Source: Marnyiella aurantia
GTDB lineage: Bacteria; Bacteroidota; Bacteroidia; Flavobacteriales; Weeksellaceae
NCBI RefSeq assembly: GCF_014041915.1
Contig: NZ_CP059472.1
Span: 1,240,001-1,304,000, forward strand
Length of the DNA stretch: 64,000 bases
Reading direction: 5' to 3'
The notes beneath the pieces are model-generated. The model searched no databases. It worked only from the letters and a program-made list of their open reading frames with translations, and was not told the origin of the DNA. The translations under genes and the position numbers were made by a program. This document shows, one piece after another, positions 37,845 through 47,562 of the stretch (its first letter is position 1; each line of letters starts with the position of its first letter).

Positions 37845-39878
37845 TTATCTTTTTATAAACTTCACATTTCCTGAGAACTCACCGTCACTCACAGTAATGA
37901 TATAAGCGCCGGTAGCCAGGCCGGAGACATTCACCTTATTATCCTGAACCTTTCCTTTAGCAACCACCTGTCCTATGGAACTGTAAATGGTATACAAAGC
38001 CCGGTTTGAAACTTTTGTCACATTCAGAACATCTTTTGCCGGATTGGGATACACTTCAAACTGTGCCTGAAGTGCTTCAGAAGTTGCCAGGTTTGAACTG
38101 AGTTTGAAAATGGTTCTGTCTTCATCTTCGAAAGAACCACCACTGTAAATTACAGTAGTACCATCCTGAGATTTGATATCAAAGTATCCTGCTCCGTAAC
38201 CACTGTTTATTCCGTCGCCGAAACTGTCAAAAATTTTGAAAGTATAACAGTCATTTAACGGTAAAGTCCATGTCTGGGTTATCAAAGCCGGCATAGTGGG
38301 AGATGTGTCTGCGTAGGGACCTCCGGAGTACAGTATGGTACCCGCACCGTTTCTAATTTCCCAGCTTGTTTCATCCCCATAAATATCCTGCTGCAGTCTG
38401 AAAACTACAGTTGTGAAAGGATACACCGGAGCACCAAATGCTTTGGTATCAGTATTATTGGTTGCGCGCTGATCAGCAACTCCATTTACTGTCTGTATAC
38501 TTGCAGATACAGAGGTTAAAACGGTTCCTGTGGGTATAGAAACAGTTACAGTACTGGATTTATCCTGAAGGAGTGAGCCTGTCCAGTTATAGACCTGGTT
38601 TGGACCACCGTTAAAGCTGTAATTGATTACCGCAGAAGACAGAGTAGATGTACCTCTGTTATAGATTGTCAGTTTGAATTGGTTTGTTATTATATCGCAA
38701 CCTGCTCCTGCGCAAACATTTTCAATTTTAACCTCCGCATCGTTTGGGAAAAGTGCAATAGGAACATCCTTTGTAGACGTTTTTAATGAAGCTCTTCTTG
38801 GGGAATTGTTCATCACAGCAACTATTCTGGCCTTCTGGTCGTTGGTGAAAATATTCATGCAGAAGTCATTTGTATAATTCATATAATTTCGAACCATATC
38901 CAGACCGGGGCTGGACGGGCAGGAATCCTGCAGGTCATTACAATTATACTGCGCATTTCCGGCGCTTGATGAGTTGGGAGTATCATTACAGAAATCATCT
39001 ACCGTACAGCCACCGTCACCCCAAAGATGTCTAAGCCCAAGAAAGTGGCCTACCTCATGAGTCATTGTCCGTCCCAAGTCAGAGCCCGGCATCAGGTTAA
39101 AAGTACCGTCATTAAAATCGGAACTTCCAAATGCCCTGTAACCGGCAACTACACCGTCAGAATTTGCTGCTCCACCGTTGCCCGGCATACCAGCCAGACC
39201 TGAACCGCTCGGGAATTGCGCATAACCGAGTAGACCCTGAACTGAAAAGTTTACTGTCCACATATTAAGGTAGGAGTTGGGATCCCAAATTGTCTGCGGT
39301 TTCACTTTTACATCCACATCATCCGGGTTCCACGAAGTTTGGCAAAGATTCACACGGTCAATACCGTTGGTCGGATTTCCATTTGGATCCACCTTTGCAA
39401 GTGCGAACTGGATCATAATATCTGCACCTACCGGGTCAGTATTATCTCCTCTACTGCCAAAAACCTTGCGGTAATCATTATTCATAGCCGTGATCTGAGA
39501 GATCACCTGGTTATCACTGATATTAGCCTGAAATCCTACCGGCTGACCGCTGTGGATAACGTGAACAACAACGGGGATTGTGATAATTCCGTTATTTTGC
39601 GATTTATCCATTTTTGCTTTCTCCACCAATGGCGCCAGCCAGGCTTCGAACTGTGCGTCAGTCATTCTTCCCGGATCCTGAGCCTGAAGCCTTGCCTCGT
39701 ACTCTGTAGATGCACACTTTACCACTGCCGGATTTTCCTGTATTTCATTATTGGTGTATTTTTTGCCAAAAATAACTACATCTGAATCAGCTTTTGTGCG
39801 CGTTTGAGCTTCCGCAGTGGACACACCCAGAAAAAACGCCGACAGAAAAATTGATTTCAGTAAAGACCTTTTACTCAT
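37845..39878 (-). CDS. Secreted pappalysin-like (M43) zinc metallopeptidase, T9SS type A
   Basis: 677 aa from the ATG at 39878 (MSKRSLLKSIFLSAFFLGVS signal peptide). Zinc site HEVGHFLGLRHLWG, the M43 mark DDFCNDTPN, and Met-turn RNYMNYTNDFC. C-terminal beta domains and the type A sorting signal FEVYPNPAKDVLNV ... VKFIKR. The cytophagalysin type of flavobacterial extracellular protease. Confidence 0.92.
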   Translation of the reverse strand: MSKRSLLKSIFLSAFFLGVSTAEAQTRTKADSDVVIFGKKYTNNEIQENPAVVKCASTEYEARLQAQDPGRMTDAQFEAWLAPLVEKAKMDKSQNNGIITIPVVVHVIHSGQPVGFQANISDNQVISQITAMNNDYRKVFGSRGDNTDPVGADIMIQFALAKVDPNGNPTNGIDRVNLCQTSWNPDDVDVKVKPQTIWDPNSYLNMWTVNFSVQGLLGYAQFPSGSGLAGMPGNGGAANSDGVVAGYRAFGSSDFNDGTFNLMPGSDLGRTMTHEVGHFLGLRHLWGDGGCTVDDFCNDTPNSSSAGNAQYNCNDLQDSCPSSPGLDMVRNYMNYTNDFCMNIFTNDQKARIVAVMNNSPRRASLKTSTKDVPIALFPNDAEVKIENVCAGAGCDIITNQFKLTIYNRGTSTLSSAVINYSFNGGPNQVYNWTGSLLQDKSSTVTVSIPTGTVLTSVSASIQTVNGVADQRATNNTDTKAFGAPVYPFTTVVFRLQQDIYGDETSWEIRNGAGTILYSGGPYADTSPTMPALITQTWTLPLNDCYTFKIFDSFGDGINSGYGAGYFDIKSQDGTTVIYSGGSFEDEDRTIFKLSSNLATSEALQAQFEVYPNPAKDVLNVTKVSNRALYTIYSSIGQVVAKGKVQDNKVNVSGLATGAYIITVSDGEFSGNVKFIKR

Positions 39879-40012
39879 AATTAGTTGTACTTTTATCAAA
39901 TATTAAATTTATTTTAAAGATTTGCGAAAATACAGATTATTTTTAATTCAGGGATCAATAATTTAAAATAAAGCGATATTACATGAATATTTATTATAAA
40001 ATAAAGAAAATT

Positions 40013-40480
40013 ATGACTTACCTAAAAACCGGCCTGCTGCTGACTCTTTCTTTTATAACCCTGCAGTGCAGTGCCCAGAAAAAGGTTGATAAAAAGAATC
40101 ACACTGCCTTAAGCAGTGCCGTTACTAAAATGAATATCCAGAAAATTGTACTGGAGGAAATGACCCGGGGATCACGCAGGATGGTTACGATTACTCCTAC
40201 ATCGAAAATCGTGGAAGTGAACAGACAGGTAAAACAGGTAGCTACTCAGACTGCGGAATGGACCGCGATACTTGAGAATTTGTCGGCTGAAAAACTTTCG
40301 CGCCTGGAAACATTTGAAGCACCAACTACAAAACGTTATTATGACGGTGCCTTTTCGGCAGACATTAAAATTACTGCAGGAGATAAAGTTTACACCAGCC
40401 AAAGTTTTGATTCGGGCACTCCACCGAATGAAATTTCCGAATTCTACTTCTCAGTTGCCAAAAACTTTAAAGACAGATAA
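40013..40480 (+). CDS. Small lipoprotein, unknown function
   Basis: 155 aa from the ATG at 40013. The lipobox SFITLQCSAQK gives Cys at about residue 19. The rest is soluble with an EFDSG-like turn near the C-terminus. The earlier in-frame ATG at 39983 would add ten residues before the signal sequence. No family was recognised. Confidence 0.7.
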   Translation: MTYLKTGLLLTLSFITLQCSAQKKVDKKNHTALSSAVTKMNIQKIVLEEMTRGSRRMVTITPTSKIVEVNRQVKQVATQTAEWTAILENLSAEKLSRLETFEAPTTKRYYDGAFSADIKITAGDKVYTSQSFDSGTPPNEISEFYFSVAKNFKDR

Positions 40481-40481
40481 A

Positions 40482-41141
40482 TTAAAACGAATAAGCAATA
40501 TTCCACATATAACCCATATTGAATTTCCCGGAACTTCTGCCGAAGCCGGGAATAATCATAGGTTTAATATCTTCCTGCGTAGTAGAGTACAGAACATATT
40601 TGGGCTGTACATTTACATCAATGTAGAAATTACTGTCGAATAACTGTACCCTACCACCTGCGTGGCCTTCAATCCAATAAGAAGATTGTGCCGATGATGG
40701 AAAAGCAACAGATGATGTGCTTCCTCCAAAACCGCGTACCGGAACAGCACGGTATTCCTGAGTGTAAAAAGATGCAGCTGCTTTTCCGCCAACGTAAAAA
40801 CCGTTGAGAGGATTTTCAGGATCTTTCATCAACCTATATAATGTACCTATTTTAACAAACGGTCCGTTCACCTCAGCATCGTATCCGTTCTTTATATAAA
40901 TGTTTTTCTCAAAACCTGCATCCGCTACGGCATGCAGTTCGCGGTTCAGTCGGGAAGATACAAAGCCCTGGAATACCTGACGGTCCGTGAAAAAGGAAAG
41001 TCCCGCACTAAGCACATCAACCCCAACCACAAAATTCGGACTGTATTTCCACTTTGACTTCTCAGCTGGTGCAATCTCCTGTGCAGAAATACCAATAAAC
41101 AGAAGGCTAAAAAAGTAGGAAAAGGTGAGTTTTGCTTTCAT
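40482..41141 (-). CDS. Outer-membrane barrel-like protein of DUF6048 type
   Basis: 219 aa with a signal peptide (FSYFFSLLFIGISAQ) and amphipathic strands ending in GYMWNIAYSF. It overlaps the preceding lipoprotein gene by 35 bases. The pair DUF6452 lipoprotein plus DUF6048 barrel near rlmD is, as I recall, conserved in Bacteroidota; the family name is from memory. Confidence 0.7.
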   Translation of the reverse strand: MKAKLTFSYFFSLLFIGISAQEIAPAEKSKWKYSPNFVVGVDVLSAGLSFFTDRQVFQGFVSSRLNRELHAVADAGFEKNIYIKNGYDAEVNGPFVKIGTLYRLMKDPENPLNGFYVGGKAAASFYTQEYRAVPVRGFGGSTSSVAFPSSAQSSYWIEGHAGGRVQLFDSNFYIDVNVQPKYVLYSTTQEDIKPMIIPGFGRSSGKFNMGYMWNIAYSF

Positions 41142-41580
41142 TTACTATTTCATTTTGGGCAGTTTCAACGGCTAATACAGGATTCGGGGCCTGCAAAGTG
41201 GCAGAAAGACCTGTATAAAGTCGTCTTATACCGCACGCAGGGGATACATATTCTGAAGTTGTAGTATAGTTCAACCTAATCTGTGATAAATTGCCGGTAC
41301 TGGACGTGGCCACATAGATGTCCGTAAAAGGAACATCTTCTACCCTCAGCGGAAGCATGAGGGAATCTGTGGCTACCGTATTCTGCACCACAGCTACGGG
41401 ACCGGCACCATAATCCACCGCCACAAATACGGAATCCAGCGTTCGCGGCTTTCCGGTTGCAAACGTTTTAAATTTGATTTTTACCTGGGGTGTACCTTCC
41501 CCATCCGTGCAGATATCATCGTCTGTACTACAAGAGAAGAACAAAAACAGAGACGTCAGCAATGTAAGGAAGATTTTCAT
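41107..41580 (-). CDS. Lipoprotein of DUF6452 type
   Basis: 157 aa. Lipobox LFLFFSCSTDDD with an acidic +2 region, four further Cys/aromatic landmarks, and a predicted beta-sandwich. The ATG at 41580 directly abuts the stop of the metalloprotease gene, so translational coupling is likely. It overlaps the next gene by 35 bases. Confidence 0.7.
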   Translation of the reverse strand: MKIFLTLLTSLFLFFSCSTDDDICTDGEGTPQVKIKFKTFATGKPRTLDSVFVAVDYGAGPVAVVQNTVATDSLMLPLRVEDVPFTDIYVATSSTGNLSQIRLNYTTTSEYVSPACGIRRLYTGLSATLQAPNPVLAVETAQNEIVNESKTHLFLLF

Positions 41581-44091
41581 TTAGCTCCGGGGGTTAAGTG
41601 CCTTCTCCAAACGGTACAGAAGATCATCATAGTGATACTTGGTTAAAGCGTCACTTGCTGTCTTTGTCTTCAGTTCATTTTTCAGTTCATTCAGTACGCC
41701 ACGCACAATAGCTTTAACATCTGAGTTGTCTGATACAGCTACCGACCTGCCGGGTCTGCCGGAACCGGATGTAGGTTTGCTGTTCAGCAGTGAGAGCATT
41801 GACTCCACGTAATTACGCTGAAAATTTCTGCGGTACAAATCGGTTTTCCCACTGAATATCTCAGCTTTAAGGTCATTCATATATTCTGCCACCGGATATG
41901 CATTCTGCTCAGTAGCCTGCGTTTGGTACATCATCTGCAAAACACTCGCACTAAGAATCCTGTTAAGGACAGTATTCTGAAGACGCTCCACTACTTCCAC
42001 AGGAGATGTTCCCGTTTTCTCAAATATCTCATTTCTTACAAGCCACTGGGGAGTTTCGAAAATGTTTGTGCTGAGAAATTTCAGTGCTTCCTTCTGGTCT
42101 TTTCGGGAAACGGCTTCATACACGGCACCTTTTTGTTCTATCGTTTTAGGTGTTTCCATCTGTCCTCCAATGTATTTTGACACATGACCCAAATATCTGC
42201 TGAACTGTGTAGTTACCTGATCATACATCGTGCTCAGGTCACTGTAACCTTCATTAGGAGTAGCGGTCCAGTTGTCAAGGTTCTTCACGATGCGTCCGAG
42301 GTTCTTAATTCCATAGGTTCCTGCCAGCATGGGATTGTCGCCTATCTGCTCACTCTGCAAACGCGGATCAAATGGGTTGCTTTCGGTACCGAACCAAAGC
42401 CTTGGATCCTTCATCTTATCCATCACCCATTTGTTCAGGTGTTCTTTTTCTTTTTCAGGCGAATTATACTGATAGAAACGGCGGTAGCCCCACTCTATAG
42501 CCCAGTTATCATAATCGCCGATACGCGGCATTATGCCACTGTCCGGAATTCTGTCTTCAGGCTGCGCCACATAGTTGAACCTGGCGTAATCCATAATGGA
42601 GGGAGTATGACCGTTTTTCTCCAGCCAGTTTTTATCTCTGAGTTTTTCTACCGGTACCGCGGCACTTGATATGAAGTTGTGTCTCAGTCCCAAAGTGTGA
42701 CCTACCTCATGAGCTGAAACAAAACGGATCAGTTCGCCCATGAGTTCATCATCAAAATTCATCCTGCGTGCACGTTCATCATTTGGTGAAGCCTGAATGA
42801 AATACCAGTTACGCAGCAGGTTCATTACATTATGATACCAGTTGATGTGGCTTTCCAGAATCTCACCGGTACGCGGGTCCGAGATTGAAGGGCCTGACGC
42901 ATTTGGTACATCTGAAGGCTTGTAAACAATAGCTGAGAAACGCGCGTCTTCCAGACTCCATTCCGGATCTTCTCTGGCATTTGGAATTTTCGCATAAACT
43001 GCGTTCTTAAAACCGGCTTTCTCAAAAGCCTTCTGCCAGTCGTTAACACCCTGCATCAGGTAAGGCACCCATTTCTTCGGTGTTGCAGGGTCTATGTAGA
43101 ATACAATTGGTTTTGCAGGTTCCACCAACTCGCCTCTCTTATACTTTTCCAGATCCTGAGGTTTTGGCTCCAGCCGCCATCTCTTGATCAGTGAAATCCT
43201 TTTTACTCCCTGCGGATCCAGATCGAAGTCTGTATAGCCAACAGTAAAATAACCAACTCTCGGGTCAAAGTATCTGGCCTGCATCTTATTTTCAGGAAGC
43301 ATTACGAGAGATGAGTTAATTTCCACCGTGTAATTTCCGCTTACTGTAGGCTTTTCTACGCCCGGTGGAAATGTGACATCGCCCAGTGTACGCGCAAAAG
43401 TCTTGGTCGTATTTATTTCCAGATTGTTCGGGAAAGACTTTATGAAGTTGATAAATGATTTATCTTTTTGGAAAGCTCCTACTTTAAACCTCTTCTTCAT
43501 GCCTGCGTCAAATGAAACCAGTTCATTATCCGCATTTACCAGATCGGTAACCTCTACAACGAATGACTTTTTATCCTTTCCGTAAGCTTTGATGTCGAAG
43601 GCGTGAATAATTGCCTGCATATTGTTCCGCATCACCGAATTATACATCTGAGATGTTGAGTCAGAGGCGTAGTCAGCATAGGAAATTGAGCGCACAAAAA
43701 GCTTATCCTGCGGACCTTTTTCAAAAGTGATCAGGTTTTGGGCAATCTGGTCGCCGGCATAACCAGTGGTTCCGGAACGCATACCGGCAGCCGCCTTGGT
43801 AAGACGGGTAACCAGAAGAAATTCTTTTGCAAGTACCTTTTCCGGAATTTCGAAATAATACTTTTCTTCAACCTTATGAACGGTGATGGCCCCGGCATCC
43901 GAAATGGCTTTGGCAGTAATAACGTCCTTATATGGCTTTACAGTTTCTTTCTTTTTGTCCTTGGCAGCGGTATCCGGCTTCTTTACGGTGGCCGTGTCTG
44001 TCTTTACAACCAGGGTGTCGCGTTCCTGGGCAGCTGAAAATGAAAAGGCTGAAGTTACAAGGGTGAGTATGAAGAAGTTCTTAAGAATCAT
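41581..44091 (-). CDS. Zinc-dependent metalloprotease of the DUF5117/DUF4953 type
   Basis: 836 aa. Signal peptide, Lys/Thr-rich linker, then conserved beta domains. Zinc site SAHEVGHTLGLRHNF and Met-turn PSIMDYARF. No T9SS sorting tail is seen, so it is probably periplasmic or outer-membrane-associated. It sits between rlmD and the lipoprotein/barrel pair. Confidence 0.85.
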   Translation of the reverse strand: MILKNFFILTLVTSAFSFSAAQERDTLVVKTDTATVKKPDTAAKDKKKETVKPYKDVITAKAISDAGAITVHKVEEKYYFEIPEKVLAKEFLLVTRLTKAAAGMRSGTTGYAGDQIAQNLITFEKGPQDKLFVRSISYADYASDSTSQMYNSVMRNNMQAIIHAFDIKAYGKDKKSFVVEVTDLVNADNELVSFDAGMKKRFKVGAFQKDKSFINFIKSFPNNLEINTTKTFARTLGDVTFPPGVEKPTVSGNYTVEINSSLVMLPENKMQARYFDPRVGYFTVGYTDFDLDPQGVKRISLIKRWRLEPKPQDLEKYKRGELVEPAKPIVFYIDPATPKKWVPYLMQGVNDWQKAFEKAGFKNAVYAKIPNAREDPEWSLEDARFSAIVYKPSDVPNASGPSISDPRTGEILESHINWYHNVMNLLRNWYFIQASPNDERARRMNFDDELMGELIRFVSAHEVGHTLGLRHNFISSAAVPVEKLRDKNWLEKNGHTPSIMDYARFNYVAQPEDRIPDSGIMPRIGDYDNWAIEWGYRRFYQYNSPEKEKEHLNKWVMDKMKDPRLWFGTESNPFDPRLQSEQIGDNPMLAGTYGIKNLGRIVKNLDNWTATPNEGYSDLSTMYDQVTTQFSRYLGHVSKYIGGQMETPKTIEQKGAVYEAVSRKDQKEALKFLSTNIFETPQWLVRNEIFEKTGTSPVEVVERLQNTVLNRILSASVLQMMYQTQATEQNAYPVAEYMNDLKAEIFSGKTDLYRRNFQRNYVESMLSLLNSKPTSGSGRPGRSVAVSDNSDVKAIVRGVLNELKNELKTKTASDALTKYHYDDLLYRLEKALNPRS

Positions 44092-44166
44092 TAAATTTTA
44101 TATTTGGCTAAAGATAGAAAATTATACTAAGACGGACCGGCATCCTTTAGTCCTCAGTGAATGCAG

Positions 44167-45579
44167 TTATATGCGCTCCAACAGTGCGATATTCTCTACA
44201 TGGTGCGTCTGCGGGAACATATCCACCGGCAGGATCTTTACCAGGCGGTACTGATCCTTCATCAAAGCAAGATCGCGGGCCTGGGTGGCAGAATTGCAGC
44301 TTACATACACAATACGCTGAGGAGCAAGTTTCAGGATCTGCTCCACCACCTTCTGGTGCATACCGTCGCGCGGCGGATCGGTGATGAGCACATCTGCCGG
44401 TGGATGATTGGCCAGGAATTCATCATTGAAGATATCCTTCATATCGCCACAGTAGAAGGTACAGTTTGAAAGACCGTTCAGTTCGGCGTGCTCCTTTGCC
44501 GCGGCAATAGCTTCGGGTACCGACTCGATGCCGATAACCTGTTTTGCGTTGCGTGCAACATACTGGGCAATAGTTCCGGTCCCTGTGTAAAGGTCATAAA
44601 CGACTTCATGACCCTGCACGTCGGCAAACTCCAGCGTTTTGCGGTACAGCTCCAGCGCCTGACGGTAATTGGTCTGGAAAAAGGATTTGGGTCCGATCTT
44701 AAATTTCAGGCCGTCCATTTCCTCCATCAGGAAACCGTCGCCGGAATAGATAATCACTTCCTGATCGTAAATGGAGTCGTTCTGTTTGCTGTTTATTGTA
44801 TAAACCAAAGTTTTAATTTGGGGGAATTCCTTCAGCAAAAATTCAAAAAGTTTCTCCCGGTTTTCCTTTTCTTCGCGGAAGAGCTGGAAAAGCACCATCC
44901 ACTCTCCCATTGAATTCTGGCGCAGCATTAAAGTGCGCAGAAAGCCCTGCTGACTTTTTACATCAAAAAAATCCAGACCGTTGACAGCGGCATAGTTGCG
45001 GACTGCCAACCGGATGTCGTTGGAAGGTGGTTCCTGAAGCCAGCATTCCTTAAGGTCCAGGATTTTGCTCCACATGCCGGGAATATGAAAGCCAAGTGCA
45101 TCGCGGCTGCCGAAATTCTCCTCGGAACTGATTTCAAACTGGGTCAGCCAACGGGCGTTGGAGAATGAAAACTCCATTTTGTTGCGGTAAAAGTATTGCT
45201 CCGCACTGCCCAGGATAGGGAGGGTTTCAAAGTCCTCAATGCCACCAATCCTTTTAATATGGTTAAAGACCTCATCCTGTTTAATGTCCAGTTGCTTTTC
45301 GTAGGAAAGATTCTGCCACTTGCAGCCGCCGCATACGCCGAAATGGATGCACTTGGGTTCCACGCGGAAAGGCGAACGTTCCAGTATTTCTACGGTTTCG
45401 GCTTCAAAGTAATTGGATTTCGCTTTTTTCACGCGCGCGTTTACGCGGTCGCCAGGAACTGCGCCCGACACGAGCACGGTTTTGCCCTCTGCGGTACGGC
45501 CTATAGCAACGCCTTTGGCACCTGCGGAAACAAGCTGAATATTTTCGAGTATCTGATTTTTTCTTCTGTTTTTAGACAT
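44167..45579 (-). CDS. rlmD: 23S rRNA (uracil-C5)-methyltransferase
   Basis: 470 aa from the ATG at 45579 (MSKNRRKNQILENIQLVSAG); an upstream in-frame extension has no coding character. N-terminal TRAM domain, 4Fe-4S cysteines (FGVCGGCKWQNL and an earlier Cys), SAM site YDLYTGTGTIAQYVA, FFQTN and catalytic Cys in VSCNSATQARDL. It makes m5U in 23S rRNA; RlmD or RlmCD specificity is by similarity. Confidence 0.92.
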   Translation of the reverse strand: MSKNRRKNQILENIQLVSAGAKGVAIGRTAEGKTVLVSGAVPGDRVNARVKKAKSNYFEAETVEILERSPFRVEPKCIHFGVCGGCKWQNLSYEKQLDIKQDEVFNHIKRIGGIEDFETLPILGSAEQYFYRNKMEFSFSNARWLTQFEISSEENFGSRDALGFHIPGMWSKILDLKECWLQEPPSNDIRLAVRNYAAVNGLDFFDVKSQQGFLRTLMLRQNSMGEWMVLFQLFREEKENREKLFEFLLKEFPQIKTLVYTINSKQNDSIYDQEVIIYSGDGFLMEEMDGLKFKIGPKSFFQTNYRQALELYRKTLEFADVQGHEVVYDLYTGTGTIAQYVARNAKQVIGIESVPEAIAAAKEHAELNGLSNCTFYCGDMKDIFNDEFLANHPPADVLITDPPRDGMHQKVVEQILKLAPQRIVYVSCNSATQARDLALMKDQYRLVKILPVDMFPQTHHVENIALLERI

Positions 45580-45722
45580 GCAGCAAAAGTACGCTTTTGG
45601 AATAAAAAAACCGCCGGCCGGAAGAAAGGTTATCACAAGTGTCTTTCTCTCATTCTTGGTAAAAGTTAGAGGTTTACTATTTCTATACCCTATTGCTCCG
45701 AAGAACTCATGGTAAAAACGTG

Positions 45723-46808
45723 TCACAAAGAGTCCAGCGGGCTTTTGATCTGCGCTTTGGAAAGGTCGGTAACGTGTGTATAGATTTGGGTGGTCTTAAG
45801 GGAACTGTGCCCCAGGAGATCCTGGATGAATCGAATGTCGGTGCCGGTTTCCAGCAGATGGGTGGCAAAGCTGTGGCGCAGACCATGGATGCCTATTTTT
45901 TTCTTTATTCCGGCTTTCTCCAGGGCTTTTTTAAAGACGGCCTGTACCGACCGCGCAGCATACGCAGCGCCCGCCTGCCCTTCAAAAAGGTAGACTTTGG
46001 GCTGGTACACCAGGTAGTAGTTCCGCATATCGGTTAGCAGGCTTTCCGGCAAGAGCGTCAGGCGGTCTTTTTTACCTTTTCCCTGTTCTATTCGCACGAG
46101 TTTTTGGCTGCTGTCAATATCTCTAAGTTTAAGCGCGACAACCTCGCTTACCCGCAGGCCAATCCCATAGCACACCTGGAGCATTAGGCGGTGTTTGGGG
46201 TTTTCAGTTACTTCAATAATTTTCCGGACTTCTGTTTTGGTGAGCATTTTTGGAAGGGCCTGCTTCTTTTTAGGCCGCGGTATGTCAATAAACATACGTT
46301 CACGGTGCAGTACCTGTTCGAAATAGAATTTCACAGCATTGATGCGGGTGTGAATTTCGCTTTCGGAAAGCTTAAGTTTCCCGTGGCAGTACAGGAAGTA
46401 GGCGCGCAGCCGCTCCGGGGTAAGGTCTTTCACAGGATGACTTTTGAGAACATAAAGCAGTTGAGCAAATGCGGTGCTGTAGGTGCGGGCGGTATTCGGG
46501 CTGTAACCCTTAAGCAGAAGGTGCTCCTGGAAGCGTTTGTATTCCGGAAGATTGAGGAGATGAATTTGGGTGAGTACCGCTTTTCCGGTAATTTGCAGGG
46601 GCATATTGAACAGCTGGCGGTGGTAGCGGTTATCAGTCACATACCATTTTTTATTGGTGGCCGACCAGCGTGCCTTGGTGTGCGACCGCAGACAGGCAAT
46701 CATTTCAGCGTTTTTTTCGAACTGGATCCATATCACATTTTTCCCCTCATGGGTACCTTCGAAAAAGCGATATCTTTTGTCTGAAAAGTCCATATACCCT
46801 ATGCGCAT
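45723..46808 (-). CDS. Tyrosine recombinase, integron-integrase-like, with an extra N-terminal domain
   Basis: 361 aa. Catalytic set complete: Arg219 (GIGLRVSE), Lys244 (QGKGKKDR), His308/Arg311 (IHGLRHSFATH), His334 (LLGHSS), Tyr343 (QIYTHV). The LTLLPESL motif and the tail ending KSPLDSL closely resemble integron integrases, yet the Lys-to-HxxR interval is short, so the IntI-specific insertion is absent. Residues 1-75 form an added domain with KARWSATNKKWYV, recalling HARP-type modules. The SAM-like domain follows (KGYSPNTARTYSTAF). The gene is transcribed away from a cassette array that begins 167 bases beyond its start. Role in cassette insertion is inferred. Confidence 0.88.
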   Translation of the reverse strand: MRIGYMDFSDKRYRFFEGTHEGKNVIWIQFEKNAEMIACLRSHTKARWSATNKKWYVTDNRYHRQLFNMPLQITGKAVLTQIHLLNLPEYKRFQEHLLLKGYSPNTARTYSTAFAQLLYVLKSHPVKDLTPERLRAYFLYCHGKLKLSESEIHTRINAVKFYFEQVLHRERMFIDIPRPKKKQALPKMLTKTEVRKIIEVTENPKHRLMLQVCYGIGLRVSEVVALKLRDIDSSQKLVRIEQGKGKKDRLTLLPESLLTDMRNYYLVYQPKVYLFEGQAGAAYAARSVQAVFKKALEKAGIKKKIGIHGLRHSFATHLLETGTDIRFIQDLLGHSSLKTTQIYTHVTDLSKAQIKSPLDSL

Positions 46809-46874
46809 TTTGGATATGTTAATATTTCCAAAAAAACCGGGTTATTCAATCGTTACAATATAAAATGCGCACTT

Positions 46875-46882
46875 CAAATATA
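46875..46882 (-). promoter_or_regulatory. -7 box of the integrase gene
   Basis: Read on the minus strand this is TATATTTG, matching TAnnTTTG, 66 bases before the integrase ATG. No clear -33 partner was seen. Confidence 0.45.
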
Positions 46883-46951
46883 AGCATAAAGCTGTAATAT
46901 TCCGATAGTTATTGGAGTATATTGATTTTTTAACAAAAAACTTTAGGACAT

Positions 46952-46985
46952 CAGATAATATACATATATTTACGTGTTATCTGCC
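46952..46985 (+). other. Candidate attI-like site and first cassette boundary
   Basis: CAGATAA at 46952-46958 is the exact reverse complement of TTATCTG at 46977-46983, with 18 bases between. The right arm is the first cassette start GTTATCTGCC. It lies between the integrase gene and the first cassette gene, where attI lies in integrons. TATATTTA at 46965-46972 could be a weak -7 box of a cassette promoter (Pc). Inference from position and symmetry. Confidence 0.45.
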
Positions 46986-47045
46986 ATTTTATCAAGTGTG
47001 CGTTGGAACAAAATTGAAGCTGAAAATAAAAATCTAATTCGTAAA

Positions 47046-47390
47046 ATGAATTTTGAAAATCCTCTTTTTCTTTTACCGATTTTAGTTGGGCCAATTTTTA
47101 TGATTGCAGGAATTGTAATGTTATTATTTCCTCCGAAAAAAATTAATTATTTGTATGGTTATCGGACAAAGAATTCAATGAAAAACATTAACAATTGGAA
47201 TTTTGCCCAAAATTACTCTGCTAAAATTATGATTTGGTCAGGCTTTGTTTTTTCTTTGACTTCATTAATTGGAATTAATATTAAAGGAAATGAATTTATT
47301 CAGTTGATTATTGCGTTATGTTTAATGTTTTTATTGTGCGCAATTATCTTCTATCTGACTGAAAGAAAATTGAGACAAAAATTTGAATAA
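47046..47390 (+). CDS. Cassette 1: SdpI/YhfL-family membrane protein
   Basis: 114 aa, three hydrophobic helices and the family motif LYGYRTKNSMKNINNWNFAQ. SdpI of Bacillus is an immunity/signalling membrane protein protecting against the SdpC toxin; most relatives are uncharacterised. The cassette runs from GTTATCTGCC (46976) to the complementary GGCAGATAAC (47395-47404) five bases after the stop. It is AT-rich and without its own clear promoter. The ATG at 47046 is chosen because the family begins just before the first helix. Confidence 0.75.
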   Translation: MNFENPLFLLPILVGPIFMIAGIVMLLFPPKKINYLYGYRTKNSMKNINNWNFAQNYSAKIMIWSGFVFSLTSLIGINIKGNEFIQLIIALCLMFLLCAIIFYLTERKLRQKFE

Positions 47391-47394
47391 AAAC

Positions 47395-47520
47395 GGCAGA
47401 TAACATCGTATTGGCAATAGTGCGGAGGAATCGCTAGTTTAACGATTTTAGATTTTCCGAAGATTAGTTAATAATAGAAAGTTTCCGCGTTAAAGCCGCA
47501 CCATCGCCAATACGCAAACC
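47395..47520 (+). repeat. attC-like site of cassette 1
   Basis: GGCAGATAAC complements the cassette start. Then CGTATTGGCAATAGTGCGG (47407-47425) faces CCGCACCATCGCCAATACG (47496-47514), pairing at 17 of 19 positions. The site closes with CAAACC before the next GTT at 47521. This R''-L''...L'-R' layout is that of an integron attC. Confidence 0.7.
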
Positions 47521-47562
47521 GTTAGCTGCAAGTTTATTACGTAACACTTTTTAAAACAAAAA

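Noticed and set aside
45723-46808. Prophage or ICE integrase.
   Set aside because: No phage or conjugation genes nearby and no tRNA attachment site; the cassette array explains its position better.
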